64,000 bases of DNA from Prostheceraeus crozeri (lineage: Eukaryota; Platyhelminthes; Polycladida; Euryleptidae), in assembly GCA_907163375.1 (NCBI GenBank), contig CAJQUW010001045.1, forward strand, positions 1-64,000, read 5' to 3'. The notes beneath the pieces were generated by a model, which worked only from the letters and a program-made list of their open reading frames with translations, made no database searches and was not told where the DNA came from. A program made the translations under genes and the position numbers. Below are positions 1 to 11,719 of the stretch, piece by piece. Each line of letters starts with the position of its first letter. Positions within the stretch are counted from its first letter, which is position 1.

Positions 1-150
1 GAGAAATACATGTATTCGAACTCGAAACAAATGTTTCGTCTACATGGCCTTACACGTTTGAATCTTGGTACATAGTAAATCTATAAACATACAATTTGAG
101 TTAAAGTAGTTCACTAAGCAACAATTTTATTAACTATATGTGTTAGAAAG

Positions 151-225
151 CCCGCAGGCCCGCCCCGCGCCCGCAGCTTGAAGTCCGCTGCCCCCACCTT
201 GTTGCCCGCCCCGGTGCGGGGCACA
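151..225. other. GC-rich CCCGC-type tract
   Basis: A short run dominated by CCCGC and GCCCG words lies in otherwise AT-rich DNA just upstream of the retroelement fossil. No reading frame or known family was recognised. The rest of positions 1 to 297 shows no feature; in particular no long terminal repeat is visible there. It may be degenerate simple sequence. Confidence 0.4.
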
Positions 226-297
226 CCCTAGCTGATCACAACCCGATAGTTACCGCCTTCAAGTCAAAACAGTCTCTGAAGAATTCTTGCCCTCGGC

Positions 298-1723
298 GTG
301 ATAGACATTTTGCTTATTCTCGAATTGTGTGATGACATAATTCATGTTGCCGGATCAGATAATGTAGTCGCCGATACTTTATCCCGCCCAATCTCCGCAA
401 TTTCAGTCGCCCTTACTGACTTACCTGCGATCGCCGAAGCTCAACAGAATGATTCCCATCTCTCAATTCTACGTGACAAGTATCCACATCGATTCAAAAC
501 CTACCCTACCGGTAGCCAACGGATCTATTGCGATATTAGTAGTCCGTACCCGAGACCATATATTAGCAAAGTAAGCCAACGAAATGAAATAATCCGAGAA
601 ATTCATGAACTGTGTCATCCCAGTTGGAAACGTACCGCCTCGCTTATCAAATCCATTTCAATGGCCTGAAGAATTTTGCAAAAAAGCATTCCGAAAAATG
701 CCAACAAAACAAAGGTCTACTCACATCCGATCTCCTCCCATAAAATTCTGTCTTCCCTCCGCTCGATTCAAATCAGTTCATATCGACATAGTTGGCCCAC
801 TATCCTCTACTGGTCCACACAGTTACCGATATTTACTTACAATGATTGATCGCGAAACAAAGTGGTTGGAAGTAGCTCCTCTAGTTGATATTACTACCGA
901 GACGATAGCAACAGCGTTCTTAGAAACATGGATTAGTCGTTTTGGTGTACCTTTGCATGTTATTACTGATAGAGGATCACAATTTGAATCTGAATTATTC
1001 CAACGACTCAATAGCAAGATTGGATTTGTACGATTGAGAACAACGGCGTATCACGCTCAAGCTAACGAATACATTGAAAGAAGACACAGAATGATAAAAC
1101 AAGCTCTACGTGGAACTTCAACTAATTGGACAAGTTATCTGCCCTCGATTCTCATGGTTTTGCGATTACTGTCATCAAACAACGGAATATCTCCTTTCTA
1201 TGCAGTAATTGGCACTCAATCCATGACACCAATTCCTCAAGAATCTTTGCCCGTAGATGATCAATTCCTACAGAAAATCAAAAAGCAAATTGAAAAAGAA
1301 TTACAAAATACGAGTAGTTCGGATACATCCCACCCGATATTACCGTCTTCTGTGGAAACTCCTGCTCAATTAGTCGACGCCACTCATGTTTGGCTTCGTG
1401 TGGATAGAATTAGGAAACCCCTAGAAGCGCCTTACCAACTCAAGAAGATAACCGGAAAACAGCTCATATTGTAATGAATGGAAATGAACAAACCGTATCT
1501 ATTGACCGACTCAAACGTGCTACAATCCGATCTAAAGCAGAACTCAACTGTGACCCTTCTAATCGCACCGTTAGCACTCCAACCAAACCTATTGATTCTC
1601 AACTACCTGAAATCTCCGAATCACAACCTGGCATCACAAACCTACTACCTTCTCAAAATCCAAATAAAGACAGCATTCTTAACACCGATTTCTAACACCG
1701 ACTCTAATTCAAAGTTTCTTTGA
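298..1723 (+). mobile_element. Ty3/gypsy-like pol fossil (RNase H end and integrase)
   Basis: This is the 3' part of a Ty3/gypsy retroelement pol region. The first part carries the motif VVADTLSRP that closes the RNase H region of this family. Next come remains of the zinc-binding region of integrase (around HELCHP) and the integrase core, with DIVGPL, YLLTMIDRETKW, FGVPLHVITDRGSQF and a following NEYIERRH stretch. A low-complexity tail follows. Gag, protease and most of the reverse transcriptase are absent and no flanking long terminal repeats were found. It is a broken fossil with a few breaks in the visible part, and looks moderately old. A pogo-type transposase begins immediately downstream. 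Confidence 0.85.
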
Positions 1724-1724
1724 A

Positions 1725-3171
1725 ATGGGTGACGCGAGCTCTTCAGGAACTTCGTCGTCGACAGGTCGTCGCCAGAGAAGTTACACAATTATTGAGAAAA
1801 TCAGACTCCTTAGCGATTTGAAAACCAAGTACACGAACAACTTAAGTGCAATGTCACGGGAGACAGGCATCGCTCGAAGTGTTCTACGCGGGTTTCGAGA
1901 AAACGAGAACAAACTCAAAACTGCGTCAAAGAAGCAGACTTCTCGTCGTCTTCCGAGTGGTGGAAGAAGCGCCTACTTTCCAGAACTTGAATCTGTTATA
2001 TGAGTGGGTGCAAGTCGAGCGGCAAGCAAAACGAAACGTTAGCTGGACACGACTTCGACGACAAGGTAAAGTCATCGCCGCAGAACTTGGCATTGCTTTC
2101 ACCGAATCAGACAAGTGGATCCATGGATTCATGAAACGAAGTAAATTGGTCCTACGCGTCGTCACTCGTGTGGCTCAACAGAACAGCCAAACTCCCTAGG
2201 AGCGTGCCCAGATTGCTCGTCTCCATTGGTCTAACGCAATACCGGCTTCGGAGGGTATTCCAGTTGATCAGATCTACAATATGGACGAGGTGCCTTCCTA
2301 CATTGATATGTCGAGCACGCGCACTATCACATTCAAAGGTGAGCGCACCGTGGATTCGATCGATACCGCCCACGGCAAGACCCGTTTCACAACTGTTCTC
2401 TGCGTTGGAATGGGAGGTCAGATGCTGAAGGCTATGATTATCCTTGAAGGATTGAAGAATCTTCCAAAAGTGAAAGTTCCGAAGAACATTCACCTGACTC
2501 ATTCCCTGTCAGGATCCATGAACGAGACTTTGATGCACCAGTGGATGGACCGAGTCTTCATAGGACGCGGGCCATTCAGTCTTTGCGCAAAGGACCTTCT
2601 TTTGATGAACCAATTCGGATCGCATAAGCATGATAGTGTGTTACAGAAACTGAAAGCCATGAAGACAGAGGTTCTGTTTATCCATCCTGGAACCACAAAC
2701 TATTTCCAGCCTTTAGATGTCGCTGTCAACCCTTCCTTCAAGAGTGCTCTACGTAAGCAATGGGAAACCTGGCTAGCAGAAGGCGAGCAACTATTCACAC
2801 CTAAAGGCAACCGGAAGAGACCATCTTGGCAACAGACAGTGAATTTCGTTTCTGCAGCGCTTGAGAAGTTGGATAAGAGTTCGTTCAAGCGGGCGTTCGA
2901 ATGCTGCGGAGTGGGTTAACAGGCACAACGGCTAGAAGAAAATCTATTGAATCATCGTCTCACTCCGCTTCTGGTTCATCACGAAGGCAACGATGCTACG
3001 GATTTTGAGAAAGAGCAGGAAGAGGATGAGGAGACAGTGAGTGTGTATGCCGCGTCAGATGATGAAAGCTGTATAGAAGAAGATGACCATGACGAAAATG
3101 AACTTGTTTTAACTTTTGACTACGGTAATTCAATTGCTTGTTTAGCAGTGTGGTGCTTACCGGTGAATTAA
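1725..3171 (+). pseudogene. pogo-type (Tc1/mariner superfamily) transposase, decayed
   Basis: The product would bind and move a pogo-type DNA transposon. In order, the sequence shows an N-terminal helix-turn-helix (YTIIEKIRLLSDLK to SVLRGFRENENK), a CENP-B-like DNA-binding domain (LYEWVQVERQ to KWIHGFMKRSKLVLR), a DDE catalytic core and an acidic tail. The core has NMDEVPSYIDM as the first aspartate block and QPLDVAVNPSFK as the third. The second reads LLLMNQFGSHK, with asparagine where the family has a catalytic aspartate. The reading frame changes once near position 1975, and in-frame stops lie near 2199 and 2919; after the second stop the frame continues into an acidic segment to about 3139. 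It is therefore inactive. No terminal inverted repeats were found. Confidence 0.85.
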
Positions 3172-5107
3172 TTTTAGATCGCACGAGCGCACGCACATGT
3201 AATTTTCGTCAATTTTGTATTTACTCGTAAATTGTTTCTGCATTGGTTTATGCAAAAAAAGAAAAACCTAAGAATGATTCAGATATTTTTTTATGCTTTA
3301 CACTTTACAGTGACTTAATGAAATTAACATCATGCTTCAAAAAATGGGGAAGGTACTTTTGCCTACTGTATTTTACTTAGCCAATAACTGTAGCTTACTT
3401 AGCGTTAGCCTACATGTATGCACAATAGGTGTATATGCAAGTATACTTATAGGGTAGGCCTACTAGCATATATGCCGTAATTTTGTTAAAAAGTGTAAGA
3501 AACATTTTGGTTATTGCAGTTTCATTATTCGACTTAGAATATCAATAATGCTGTATACTACAAACTTAAGTAGACCCAAATTATTTCAATTGGGTCTATT
3601 TTCAGTTATAAGGTGTTACTAGCAGTCAGGATAGCTGTAATTAAGAATAATTAATAAGATAAACTGGGTGGCAGCATATTTGGCAGTGGTAGCTTATTTG
3701 GATTCAAATTTTATGCTCCAAAATTGTAAAAACCAATTAAGCTGCCATCGACAGCTATTACGGAAAAGTACGGTAACATCCTGTATATGTATAATTGTAA
3801 TAGTTGCTGAATTATCTTTCCCATGCATTGTGTTGCCCTATTTCATAGTTATCTCTTCATGTAAGTGTGCGTATGCCATATGTTCTTGTTTTAGTCTTAC
3901 TGTCATCTGATAATGTTCGAGAACTTCCGTGGCCAATGCGTGCATAATACAATTGAACGGCTCAGAAAACAACGTGTTCTCTAAAGTTGTCAGTCGTTAT
4001 GCAAACCTCGCGCTATATACATACATACTGTATGATTAAAGACGAATTCTATTTTGATGACTTTTATTTGGAATCAGATTAGACAATTGATAAGCTCTAA
4101 AGTTCGGAATAATAATATTAACAATACCTACAGTTCTATCAAAATGAAAACAGAGCTGCAGTAACTCCTACTTGTGAAAGTATTCAAACTGGTTCTAGTA
4201 TTTCAGCTTGTGATGTATATAAGCCGTTAATATCACACATCAACGAAGTTAATTGACGAAAACCAATGATAACCTTTCACAACAGTTGCAACAAAGCAAT
4301 GTTAAGTAACAGACAATATTGACGTGCATACAGATTCAACTATAGTAAGAAGAGCCAATCAAATCGATATTTAAGGAGCGAAGTTATCCGATAATCGTTA
4401 ATCAACTAATATATCATTAAAAATGTAATTTTGACATGAGCATACAAAGTTGATTGAACTATTGATGAACTCCTAATTATGAGACGTGCATTACACTGTA
4501 GGACTATTCAAACTTAACTATGTGATGGACCCTGTATTTAAGGTCAGTTCAGGTGGCCTGTGGAAGCCTCCGGTTAGTTTGGAAAGATAATTTGTTTTCA
4601 GCACATTGCAATGTCCCTACCAGGCTATACTTATGCTGATAGTGATGATTCTATAAAAGCGTACTGGCATTATCGATATCGTTAACATCAACTTGCATTT
4701 TAGAAATGATAGACAAACTTTATAATTCAGACACGATATAAAACCTTAACATGGCGGTTTATGGAGGCAGAAATTCGGATGTCAGTAATGAAGTCATCAC
4801 TAGGAACAGCTTTTACGAAAATACCTCTCATCAGAAAAAAAATCTTTTACTTAATGCATGGCTGCTTTTTCTTCATCATGACTCACTGAAACTTTAATTT
4901 TCTAATAATCTAAAACAGGAAATATTGAAGAGGAAGGAGAAAATTATAAATACAGCTGCGAAACTTCATGGAAACGAGATCTCAAAATTTGAGTCTGTCG
5001 GCGATGGCTTTCCATACTAATTGATTGGCTGAACGCATTCCCGAACCATTCATGAGAGATGTTTAATATGTGTGCATTCGTAGATGTCTTATCAAAAATG
5101 AAGTTGG
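3172..5107. other. Non-coding stretch
   Basis: AT-rich sequence without a recognisable gene. It contains one TAGGCCTA octamer (3455 to 3462) and a small imperfect hairpin (3571 to 3598). Positions 5063 to 5107 hold the remains of a twelfth zinc finger of the neighbouring gene, described there. Nothing else was recognised. Confidence 0.5.
3571..3598. repeat. Small inverted repeat (hairpin)
   Basis: TAGACCCAA on the left is complementary to TTGGGTCTA on the right, separated by about ten AT-rich bases. The stem is nine base pairs. Function unknown; it could be a stump of a small non-autonomous transposon. Confidence 0.5.
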
Positions 5108-6124
5108 TTAAACGATTTTCCGCAAAGGGTCACAATTGAATGGTGCCTCATCTGTGTGAATCCGTCGGTGACTGATCAATTGACTCGACTGGCAGAACGC
5201 TTTCCCGCACAACTCACATGTGAATGGCTTTTCATCTGCATGAATTCGTTGATGATTTGTCAAATGATTCGATTGGCTGAATGACTTACCACAAGAGTCA
5301 CAGGTGAATGGTTTCTCGCCAGTGTGAGTTCTCTGATGCCGTACCAAACAGCCTGAAGATGCAAACGATTTCCCGCAACACTCACAAGTGAATGGTGTCT
5401 CCCCGGTGTGTCTACGCCGATGCACTGTCAAATTACTTGAAGCTGTAAAAGACTTCCCGCACAAATCACAAATGTGTGGTGTCATCCCTGTGTGTATACG
5501 TCGATGCACTATAAAATTACCTGAAGATGAAAAAGACTTCCCGCACCACTCACAAGTGAATGGTGTCTCCCCTGTATGTCGGTGCCGATGTTCCATCAAA
5601 AATTTCTTCTGGCTGAACGGTTTCCCGCAATACTCACAGATGAATGGCGTCTCCCCTGTATGCAACCGCCGATGTGTAATCAAATTACTTGAAGATGTAA
5701 ACGACTTCCCGCAAGTCTCGCAAGTGAATGGTGCATCGCCAGTATGTATTCTTTGATGACTAATCAAAGTGCTGGATTGTATGAAGGATTTTCCACACAA
5801 CTTACAAGTGAATGGCCTCTCGCCGGTGTGTATTCTTTTATGTCTTGCCAAAGTACTTGAAGATGAAAACGACTTCTCACACCACTCACATGAGAATGGT
5901 GTCTCCCCTGTGTGCATACGACGATGCACTATAAAATTGCTGTAATATGCAAACGATTTCCCGCATGTCTCACAAATGAGCGGCCTGTCTCCTGTGTGCA
6001 CTCGTCGATGGACTGTCAAATCTTTCTTTTCTTTAAAAGACTTTCCGCAATATTCACAGCTGTGCAATCTGCATTCACTTTTGACTTTGACGGCCGCTGT
6101 CAATGATTTATTGCTCATCTTCAT
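5108..6124 (-). CDS. C2H2 zinc-finger protein, 11 fingers
   Basis: Predicted sequence-specific nucleic-acid-binding protein, probably a nuclear transcription regulator. After a short leader (MKMSNKSLTAAVKVKSEC), eleven tandem C2H2 fingers of 28 residues run from about residue 21 to 328, each with the CxxC, F, L and HxxxH pattern. Linkers are mostly TGETP, TGERP, TGDAP or TDEAP; TGEKP appears once. There is no KRAB, SCAN or ZAD domain. The frame stops inside a twelfth finger after FNCDP. In the 45 bases beyond, a shifted frame still spells the rest of a finger (CGKSFNQ, then a degraded helix ending RMHTY), so the last finger was lost to small indels. Immediately upstream of the start the minus strand reads CTTTTCTTCATTTCAG, a good 3' splice site. 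Upstream exons are therefore likely and the ATG may not be the true start. The gene at 42.6 kb shares this layout. Confidence 0.85.
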   Translation of the reverse strand: MKMSNKSLTAAVKVKSECRLHSCEYCGKSFKEKKDLTVHRRVHTGDRPLICETCGKSFAYYSNFIVHRRMHTGETPFSCEWCEKSFSSSSTLARHKRIHTGERPFTCKLCGKSFIQSSTLISHQRIHTGDAPFTCETCGKSFTSSSNLITHRRLHTGETPFICEYCGKPFSQKKFLMEHRHRHTGETPFTCEWCGKSFSSSGNFIVHRRIHTGMTPHICDLCGKSFTASSNLTVHRRRHTGETPFTCECCGKSFASSGCLVRHQRTHTGEKPFTCDSCGKSFSQSNHLTNHQRIHADEKPFTCELCGKAFCQSSQLISHRRIHTDEAPFNCDPLRKIV

Positions 6125-7257
6125 GAAGATCTGAAATGAAGAAAAGATGAAATGTTTGAGCGCAATTTAAGTGATTTTTTAAATTGTGTATCAACAAGCA
6201 CACGTATTTCAATCTTGTGTTGAGATCACAAGTTCCACATTCCAAACTGAGGCGCAGTAACGTTGAACTTCACATAACATTACGGAGATAATATTTTACA
6301 CTTCATGTCAACTTAATTTCAATGTACGAAAATCAGCCTCAGCTACAGCATTCACAATGCGTATGATGAAAACTATATTCACTATGTAGAGGTTTTAAGA
6401 GTCTAGAACTTATGGATGCAGACGTAAAGGCGATGATTAGTTATTGAAATTCAAAGCTAAAAATCGCAGGAGGTTGTATACAAGAAAGTCACACAAAATG
6501 TCGAGACTTGATAATTTATGATAATCTCGATTTCAGCAGGCCTCGTCACTATACCATACCAAAAGTTACCTCCCATTTAAAGCTCATGTTACGAGAGATG
6601 TTATGTTATTCGAACAGCATCAAATAAATGAACCTCTACTTCTTTTGCGACCTAATGCGATTTTTGAAAATAGCTTATGATGAGAATCACTGTCTCTATG
6701 AAAATGTTTTTTCCGGTTATGAAGCGATCTCAAAAATTCCACTTCCAAACTGTGTTGAAGTTGGTCGCTTCGTCATTTTTGTATCACCGAGTAAACTCCA
6801 TAACACGGAGATTAGGATTTGATGAGTTGTTACTTGATTACCTTTTTCTCAATCGTTTGTTTGTTTTGCAATGAACATAATTGTGCTATGTAATTTGTAT
6901 ACTCACAATTATAATTGCATACATACAGTGTAATCATAAAGTCACTGTGGGATTACAATTCACTATACATGAAAAGTGAATGAGTTTATACGATAACTAC
7001 TCATGAAAATGAAAAGAGCATGACTGAAAGTTTTGCTTTATTAAATGAAGAGGCCGGCTGAATTCAATTTGTGGTTTTCGAGCTGTCAGGATGAAAAAGG
7101 CATTATAAAGCTATTATACGATCATCATAAACAAGCATCAAATGCATGAATTTCATGCGCTCACATTGTACACACAAGTAACGCAGCTATGTCTTCTTTG
7201 TGAGGAAATTCTGGCATATGACACTGCGACCAATCAGGATTCTTCTGTTGTTCTTTC
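6125..7257. other. Region upstream of the zinc-finger gene
   Basis: The first bases are the 3' splice-site context of the zinc-finger gene on the minus strand, so part of this stretch is probably an intron. A small open frame near 6628 has no recognisable similarity. I could not locate an upstream exon by eye. Confidence 0.4.
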
Positions 7258-7343
7258 CCCCTAAAGAATCTTTGATTCGACAGAATTTTTAAGGTGACTG
7301 AAATCAGTTCCAAAATGGATGTTCAGCGGCACATGTTGTTCTT

Positions 7344-7646
7344 TTGATTGCAAAATTTGAATCCGCAAACCGTGTTAGAAGAGAATTACGAAATCGGAAA
7401 TGGAATAATGTTCCTCATGAGAATTCCATTAAAATCTTTTCAAGAGATTTTGTGGTACTGGAGGCGTTGAAGATGCAGAAAGAGATGGTCGACCATCATT
7501 CGATGATAGGAAAGCAAAGCAAATTTCCGAGAATATTCGTAAAACAACCCTCAACATCAATCCGCCAAGCAGCTTCTTACGGTTATGTTACGGTTTTCTC
7601 AATATCAGAAACGGTAACTTGGAATGTTGGCACATTTCTACGATGA
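7344..7646 (+). pseudogene. mariner/IS630-like transposase N-terminal fragment
   Basis: The fragment matches the DNA-binding region of mariner-like transposases. The first helix-turn-helix piece is KFESANRVRRELRNRKWNNV, followed by PHENSIK. A spacer in another frame reads DGRPSFDDRKAKQIS, and then comes KQPSTSIRQAASYGY, the second helix-turn-helix. The catalytic DDE/D core is missing. At least one frameshift separates the GRP linker from its neighbours. It is a dead remnant of a plain DNA transposon. An inverted-repeat pair just downstream (7763 to 8349) may or may not belong to it. Confidence 0.65.
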
Positions 7647-7762
7647 GTGTAGTAAAACAAGAGGGCGCAATTTTCATCATTTACTTTGACTTTTCAAGTT
7701 TCATTTGGTATTATTGCATGCGTTGTTAATTCTTTTACTGACTTAAATGCGTTTTAATTGTT

Positions 7763-8349
7763 GACAATTAAGAAGAAGAATTCAAAGAAGTTTTCTCAAG
7801 TGTTGATTATCAAGAATTTCAATAACTGGCATGATAAAATGAAACTTCAAACAGTAGAAGCGACTGCACACTGTATAAATAAAAATGCTATTTATTTTTT
7901 GCAGATTAGTAGGCTCAAGATTATCAATAGGTTATCTGTAAAAAGAGAACCATCCTGTCTATTGCAGAAGACCAAAAAATCTATGTTGAAAAGAAGAAGT
8001 CTATGAATGATGACATGTATACAAATTTATGAAACACTGTATTCACAGTTACAATACTGCCATTAAAATATCGTCAATTATATAGTAATTTACGTGACAA
8101 ATGATGATTACTCCTCGAATATGTTAGATGCAAACCATTCTATATCATCGGTCAGAAGTCGTCCTTTGATACAAAAATCTGAAAAAAATGGTTTTCATAT
8201 TCAAATGGAGATAGAAACGCTTGCCTCCGTCTTTTAGGCATAATACAACGATCTACTATTATGCAACATATAATATGATAATACAAATAATAACAGATAA
8301 TAATCAACACTTGAGAAAACTTCTTTCTATTCTTCGAGCTAAAATTGAC
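7763..8349. repeat. Inverted-repeat pair (~50-bp arms)
   Basis: The arm at 7763 to 7810 and the arm at 8300 to 8349 are inverted copies. They share a 25-base exact core beginning AAAGAAGTTTTCTCAAGTG, with looser similarity outward. The spacer is about 490 bp and no protein was recognised in it. This is the expected architecture of a small non-autonomous DNA transposon, but the exact ends and a target duplication could not be fixed. Confidence 0.6.
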
Positions 8350-9039
8350 ATTCTTACTTGTACAATCTGCAACGTCATAGGGAGCACAATACGGTTCATA
8401 CATGATCGGGTAAAAGAGCACATGATTCAAACTACTTCAGAATGAAAGCATATAAAGATATAAGTAACACAAACAAGATCAAAACAACATTAGACGAAGA
8501 GAAGCCTTGATGATAAGAAAACGTCAACCCATAATTCACATCAGAGAAGAGAGAGAACAATACAGACAATTTGTATTCACATAATTGATATTTTTGAATA
8601 CACAATTGAATACAGCATATTTTACGTTAACAGCATCGGCTATATGTTCTAAATTCAATATCTCAGCAAACCTCAAGTGGATACAGAATGCGAACAATGA
8701 CCTGCGCCATCTGCGACTCGACAGTTGAACTGCACAGGATCATCGAGCATGGAGAAGTGCAATTCGTCCACAAAATCGACGACTTGCAGGTACGTCCAAC
8801 CCTCACATCTGGTGGAATAAAGGCCACAAGAATGGAAAGTAACCTAGTAGGTGCAGTCAATAACAACGTTCTTCATAGCAGCTATACCGGTAGTCCAGAT
8901 GCTACTATTGTTGCTATTGAACATAAGCAATAGGCAATACCTTTCAACCTCAAACTGCAAATGAATGTGGAAGTAGTCATCACTTTAAAGTGTTACCACT
9001 TAAAAACTTTAGAATATAAGCCTACACTATCACCATTAA
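8350..9039. other. Non-coding stretch
   Basis: No recognisable gene. An open frame at 8688 to 8933 (81 codons) has no family motif, and its antisense frame is equally open, so I do not call it coding. Confidence 0.4.
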
Positions 9040-10420
9040 ATTCAAACGACACGATTAAAAAAATCGAAGAATCCAGGAAACGGAATACAAAAAGTTAAAC
9101 AACTGTCCTAGTGGAAAATCGTGCAAATAATTGGGTTACTTAAAGCGAAGAGTGTAGAAACACACATTAATATCGGAAACGCAGAGCTTCTTCCCTTTGT
9201 ACAGAGTAGGAAACGTAATACGCATAACGGCTGGTCGAACCAACCTATAAAGGACGGGATATAAATCAAATCTTATGGTCAGTTTCACTAACAACTACAA
9301 CCTAAAATGACAGCTCGGCATGAAACATGACGAGAAGCTAACCAAAATAATAAACGGTGAAAATCAAGAAACATAAAAAACTAAAATAAGATCGCCGTGT
9401 ACAGAGTCCTCAGGGAGGAACCATGTGGCTGCATAAAGCAGGGTTTCAGTCCCCGATCTCCGACCTGTACCATATAGCGGGGCCAGTCCAACCATATCGA
9501 ATGAAAGATGAAGAAGGTTTCTCCAAACCTGAGGAAGCATTGCTGAAACTTAACCGAAAATAAATTTTGGATACGATAGAACAAAAGGATAATAGTAGTT
9601 AGTCAAACATTCCTGTGATGGAAGGTATTTGACGAGGCGAAAAACAACCAAACTTACGAGTACAAACGCGGAACCTATTTCTCGAGAAGGATTTTATGCA
9701 AGAATTTATCAGTGGATTAGCCTTATAACCCCTTCCTTTGAAGATATTGAAAATACTCTCAGCTCTTGATATGAAGGCGGAAGCATCAGATGAAATCCTA
9801 GCGAACCTGATGAGTTGGGCAGCAAAGATATTTAAGCCAGTGTTCAAAAGAATATTACTTTCGGGGAAGTATATAGCACCACTGGGAATCTGAACTCATC
9901 AACCTTATTGTAGACCTCCGTGGTGTAAAGGCCATTCACTACCTTGGATCTTTATCCTAACGTCCAAGTAATTCACGAATTTGTCATTGTTACCTCTCCT
10001 ACTAGCCAAGAGGTCCATTGGTTAGATTTTTGAAAGGATCTTATCGAAGTGCTTGTAATTAAATGTACAAATGTTGTCGAGATGCCTGGTGGTACTAGAG
10101 AGAAGTTTGGTCAAGCCAAATCACTTACTCGCTAGAAGATCTGTCACGAACTTGAACTCCCTGTATGCTAAGAAGAGATCAGCCAAGATTGAACTGGCAT
10201 TTCCACACATAAGAATGCCCCAAATTTGTTTGAATTCAAGTTCTCCGAATGTGACGAAAGTGCTATCTAGGATGAAATCAATAGCAGTGAGGAATTGGGT
10301 TTTGACTAGCAGTGATAGCATCTGTACTTTTGCTCGAGAAGAATGTTCTATAATATCCAATGGAGATGAAGCTCTTGGAACTGTCCAATATATGGTCACA
10401 TATCTCTCTTGAGGAGTCCT
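9040..10420 (-). mobile_element. Penelope-like reverse-transcriptase remnant and 3' region
   Basis: Reading the minus strand from 10420 down, segments match a Penelope-type reverse transcriptase. They are KTQFLTAIDFILDSTFVTF, FKQIWGILMCGNASSILADL (the PMG-type motif with losses), then NNDKFVNYLDVRI, then an AAQLIRFARISSDASAFISR block typical of the end of the domain. The YxDD box reads RHLDN, so the active site is gone. The 3' part (about 9060 to 9585) is repeated in inverted orientation at 56930 to 57430. Several stops and frame changes are present. The clade assignment rests on motif memory and is moderate; a related non-LTR element remains possible. Confidence 0.6.
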
Positions 10421-11719
10421 TAAGCTGGCTCAAATCAAGGTTCGTAGAGAGTGCGTACTAGAATACTAGAATAGCGTAGAGGGTACCTACTCTATACGCT
10501 AGCGACTTATGGTTCATGGATATGTAGAAGTGGAAGTTTCTAACTACATGCGTAGATATTGGTTTTTAATTCAGAAGCCGGCAACAACGTCGATTGTTGC
10601 CTGAGACGGCACCAATGAAATAGTGTCGCAGAGCATTCACTACAATATAACATTCCAAGTTGTTGTGAAGTGTATAACATTAAGGATACATATTTTCCAT
10701 CATCTAAGATAGGAGATAACAATCTCTCGATGACATTCAATTAAAACCTGTCATCTTTGTAGATATCTAGGTGTGATGCAACGATCATCAGACTTGAACT
10801 GATATTTAGATATTGTATGTATAGTTATAGGTAGCTGTTGAGCTTTATACTGCTTTTTATTGACTAGCTATGGCCTGATATGAACCGAGCCGTAGGCGAG
10901 GCAATAAAAGCAGTATATACTTCTAAAACCAGCTATAACGATGTTATCAACCGACACTAGACAACAAAGTAGCAGATATTGCATAATTTGATATCACTAT
11001 CTGGATCAGTTGATATCAGGCAACATCAACCGATAGAGTTAGTGACATCAATTTTGATGATCAATGGAGAAAGTAGATAATACCATACATAGAAGCACCA
11101 AGTTACAGTGAATGCCATAGTTTTGAAGGTTATCTATGGAATCAATCAATACTTTTTGACCAATTTCCGTATTGACATGTTAAATAAATACTAACATGTA
11201 TAATAAATATGTTTAGATAAATATATATAATAATTTTAATGATATAATTTCCGTATTGATATTGAAAAATTGTCAGAAAAGAGATTTACATAGAACACTT
11301 CCACAAGAGGTTGATAACAACTTGATATCAACTTACGATGTCGGGCGAAGAATTTAATATTAATAATTTCGCTATATAAGTAACTAACTACATAAATTCA
11401 TCTTTTGGTGGAGCTTCTTCTCGGAAATGGTTATATTTTATACCAGGTATATTCCGACGCAAAATGACGTGCGATCAGCCAATTACTTCTGATGAGGCGA
11501 TTCGCACGAACCGTTGAGTCGGAATAGCGATTCCATTGCTAAATGGCTATTCGCGAGCTACGATGCGTGGGAATAACAGGGCCACTGAGACGCGGATATT
11601 CCGACGGAGATATTGGTACGAATGGTTATATTTGCTAATCCGTTATTGACAAGATTTTTTGCCTGCGAGCAAAGATTTCTTTGGTCTTACGTTGTTCACA
11701 CGATTTGAAAAATTGCATA
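10421..11719. other. Non-coding stretch
   Basis: No gene recognised. A short imperfect hairpin lies at 10473 to 10500 (AGCGTA pairing with TACGCT around a GGTACC centre). Around 11440 to 11640 the words TATTCCGACG and GGTTATATTT recur, perhaps from an old short element. Confidence 0.4.

Noticed and set aside
5388-5756. 122-codon frame opposite the zinc-finger gene
   Set aside because: A shadow of the regular 84-base finger repeat on the other strand. Similar shadows lie opposite the second zinc-finger gene and were ignored.
8688-8933. 81-codon open frame with an antisense open frame
   Set aside because: Equal openness on both strands suggests composition or chance rather than coding.
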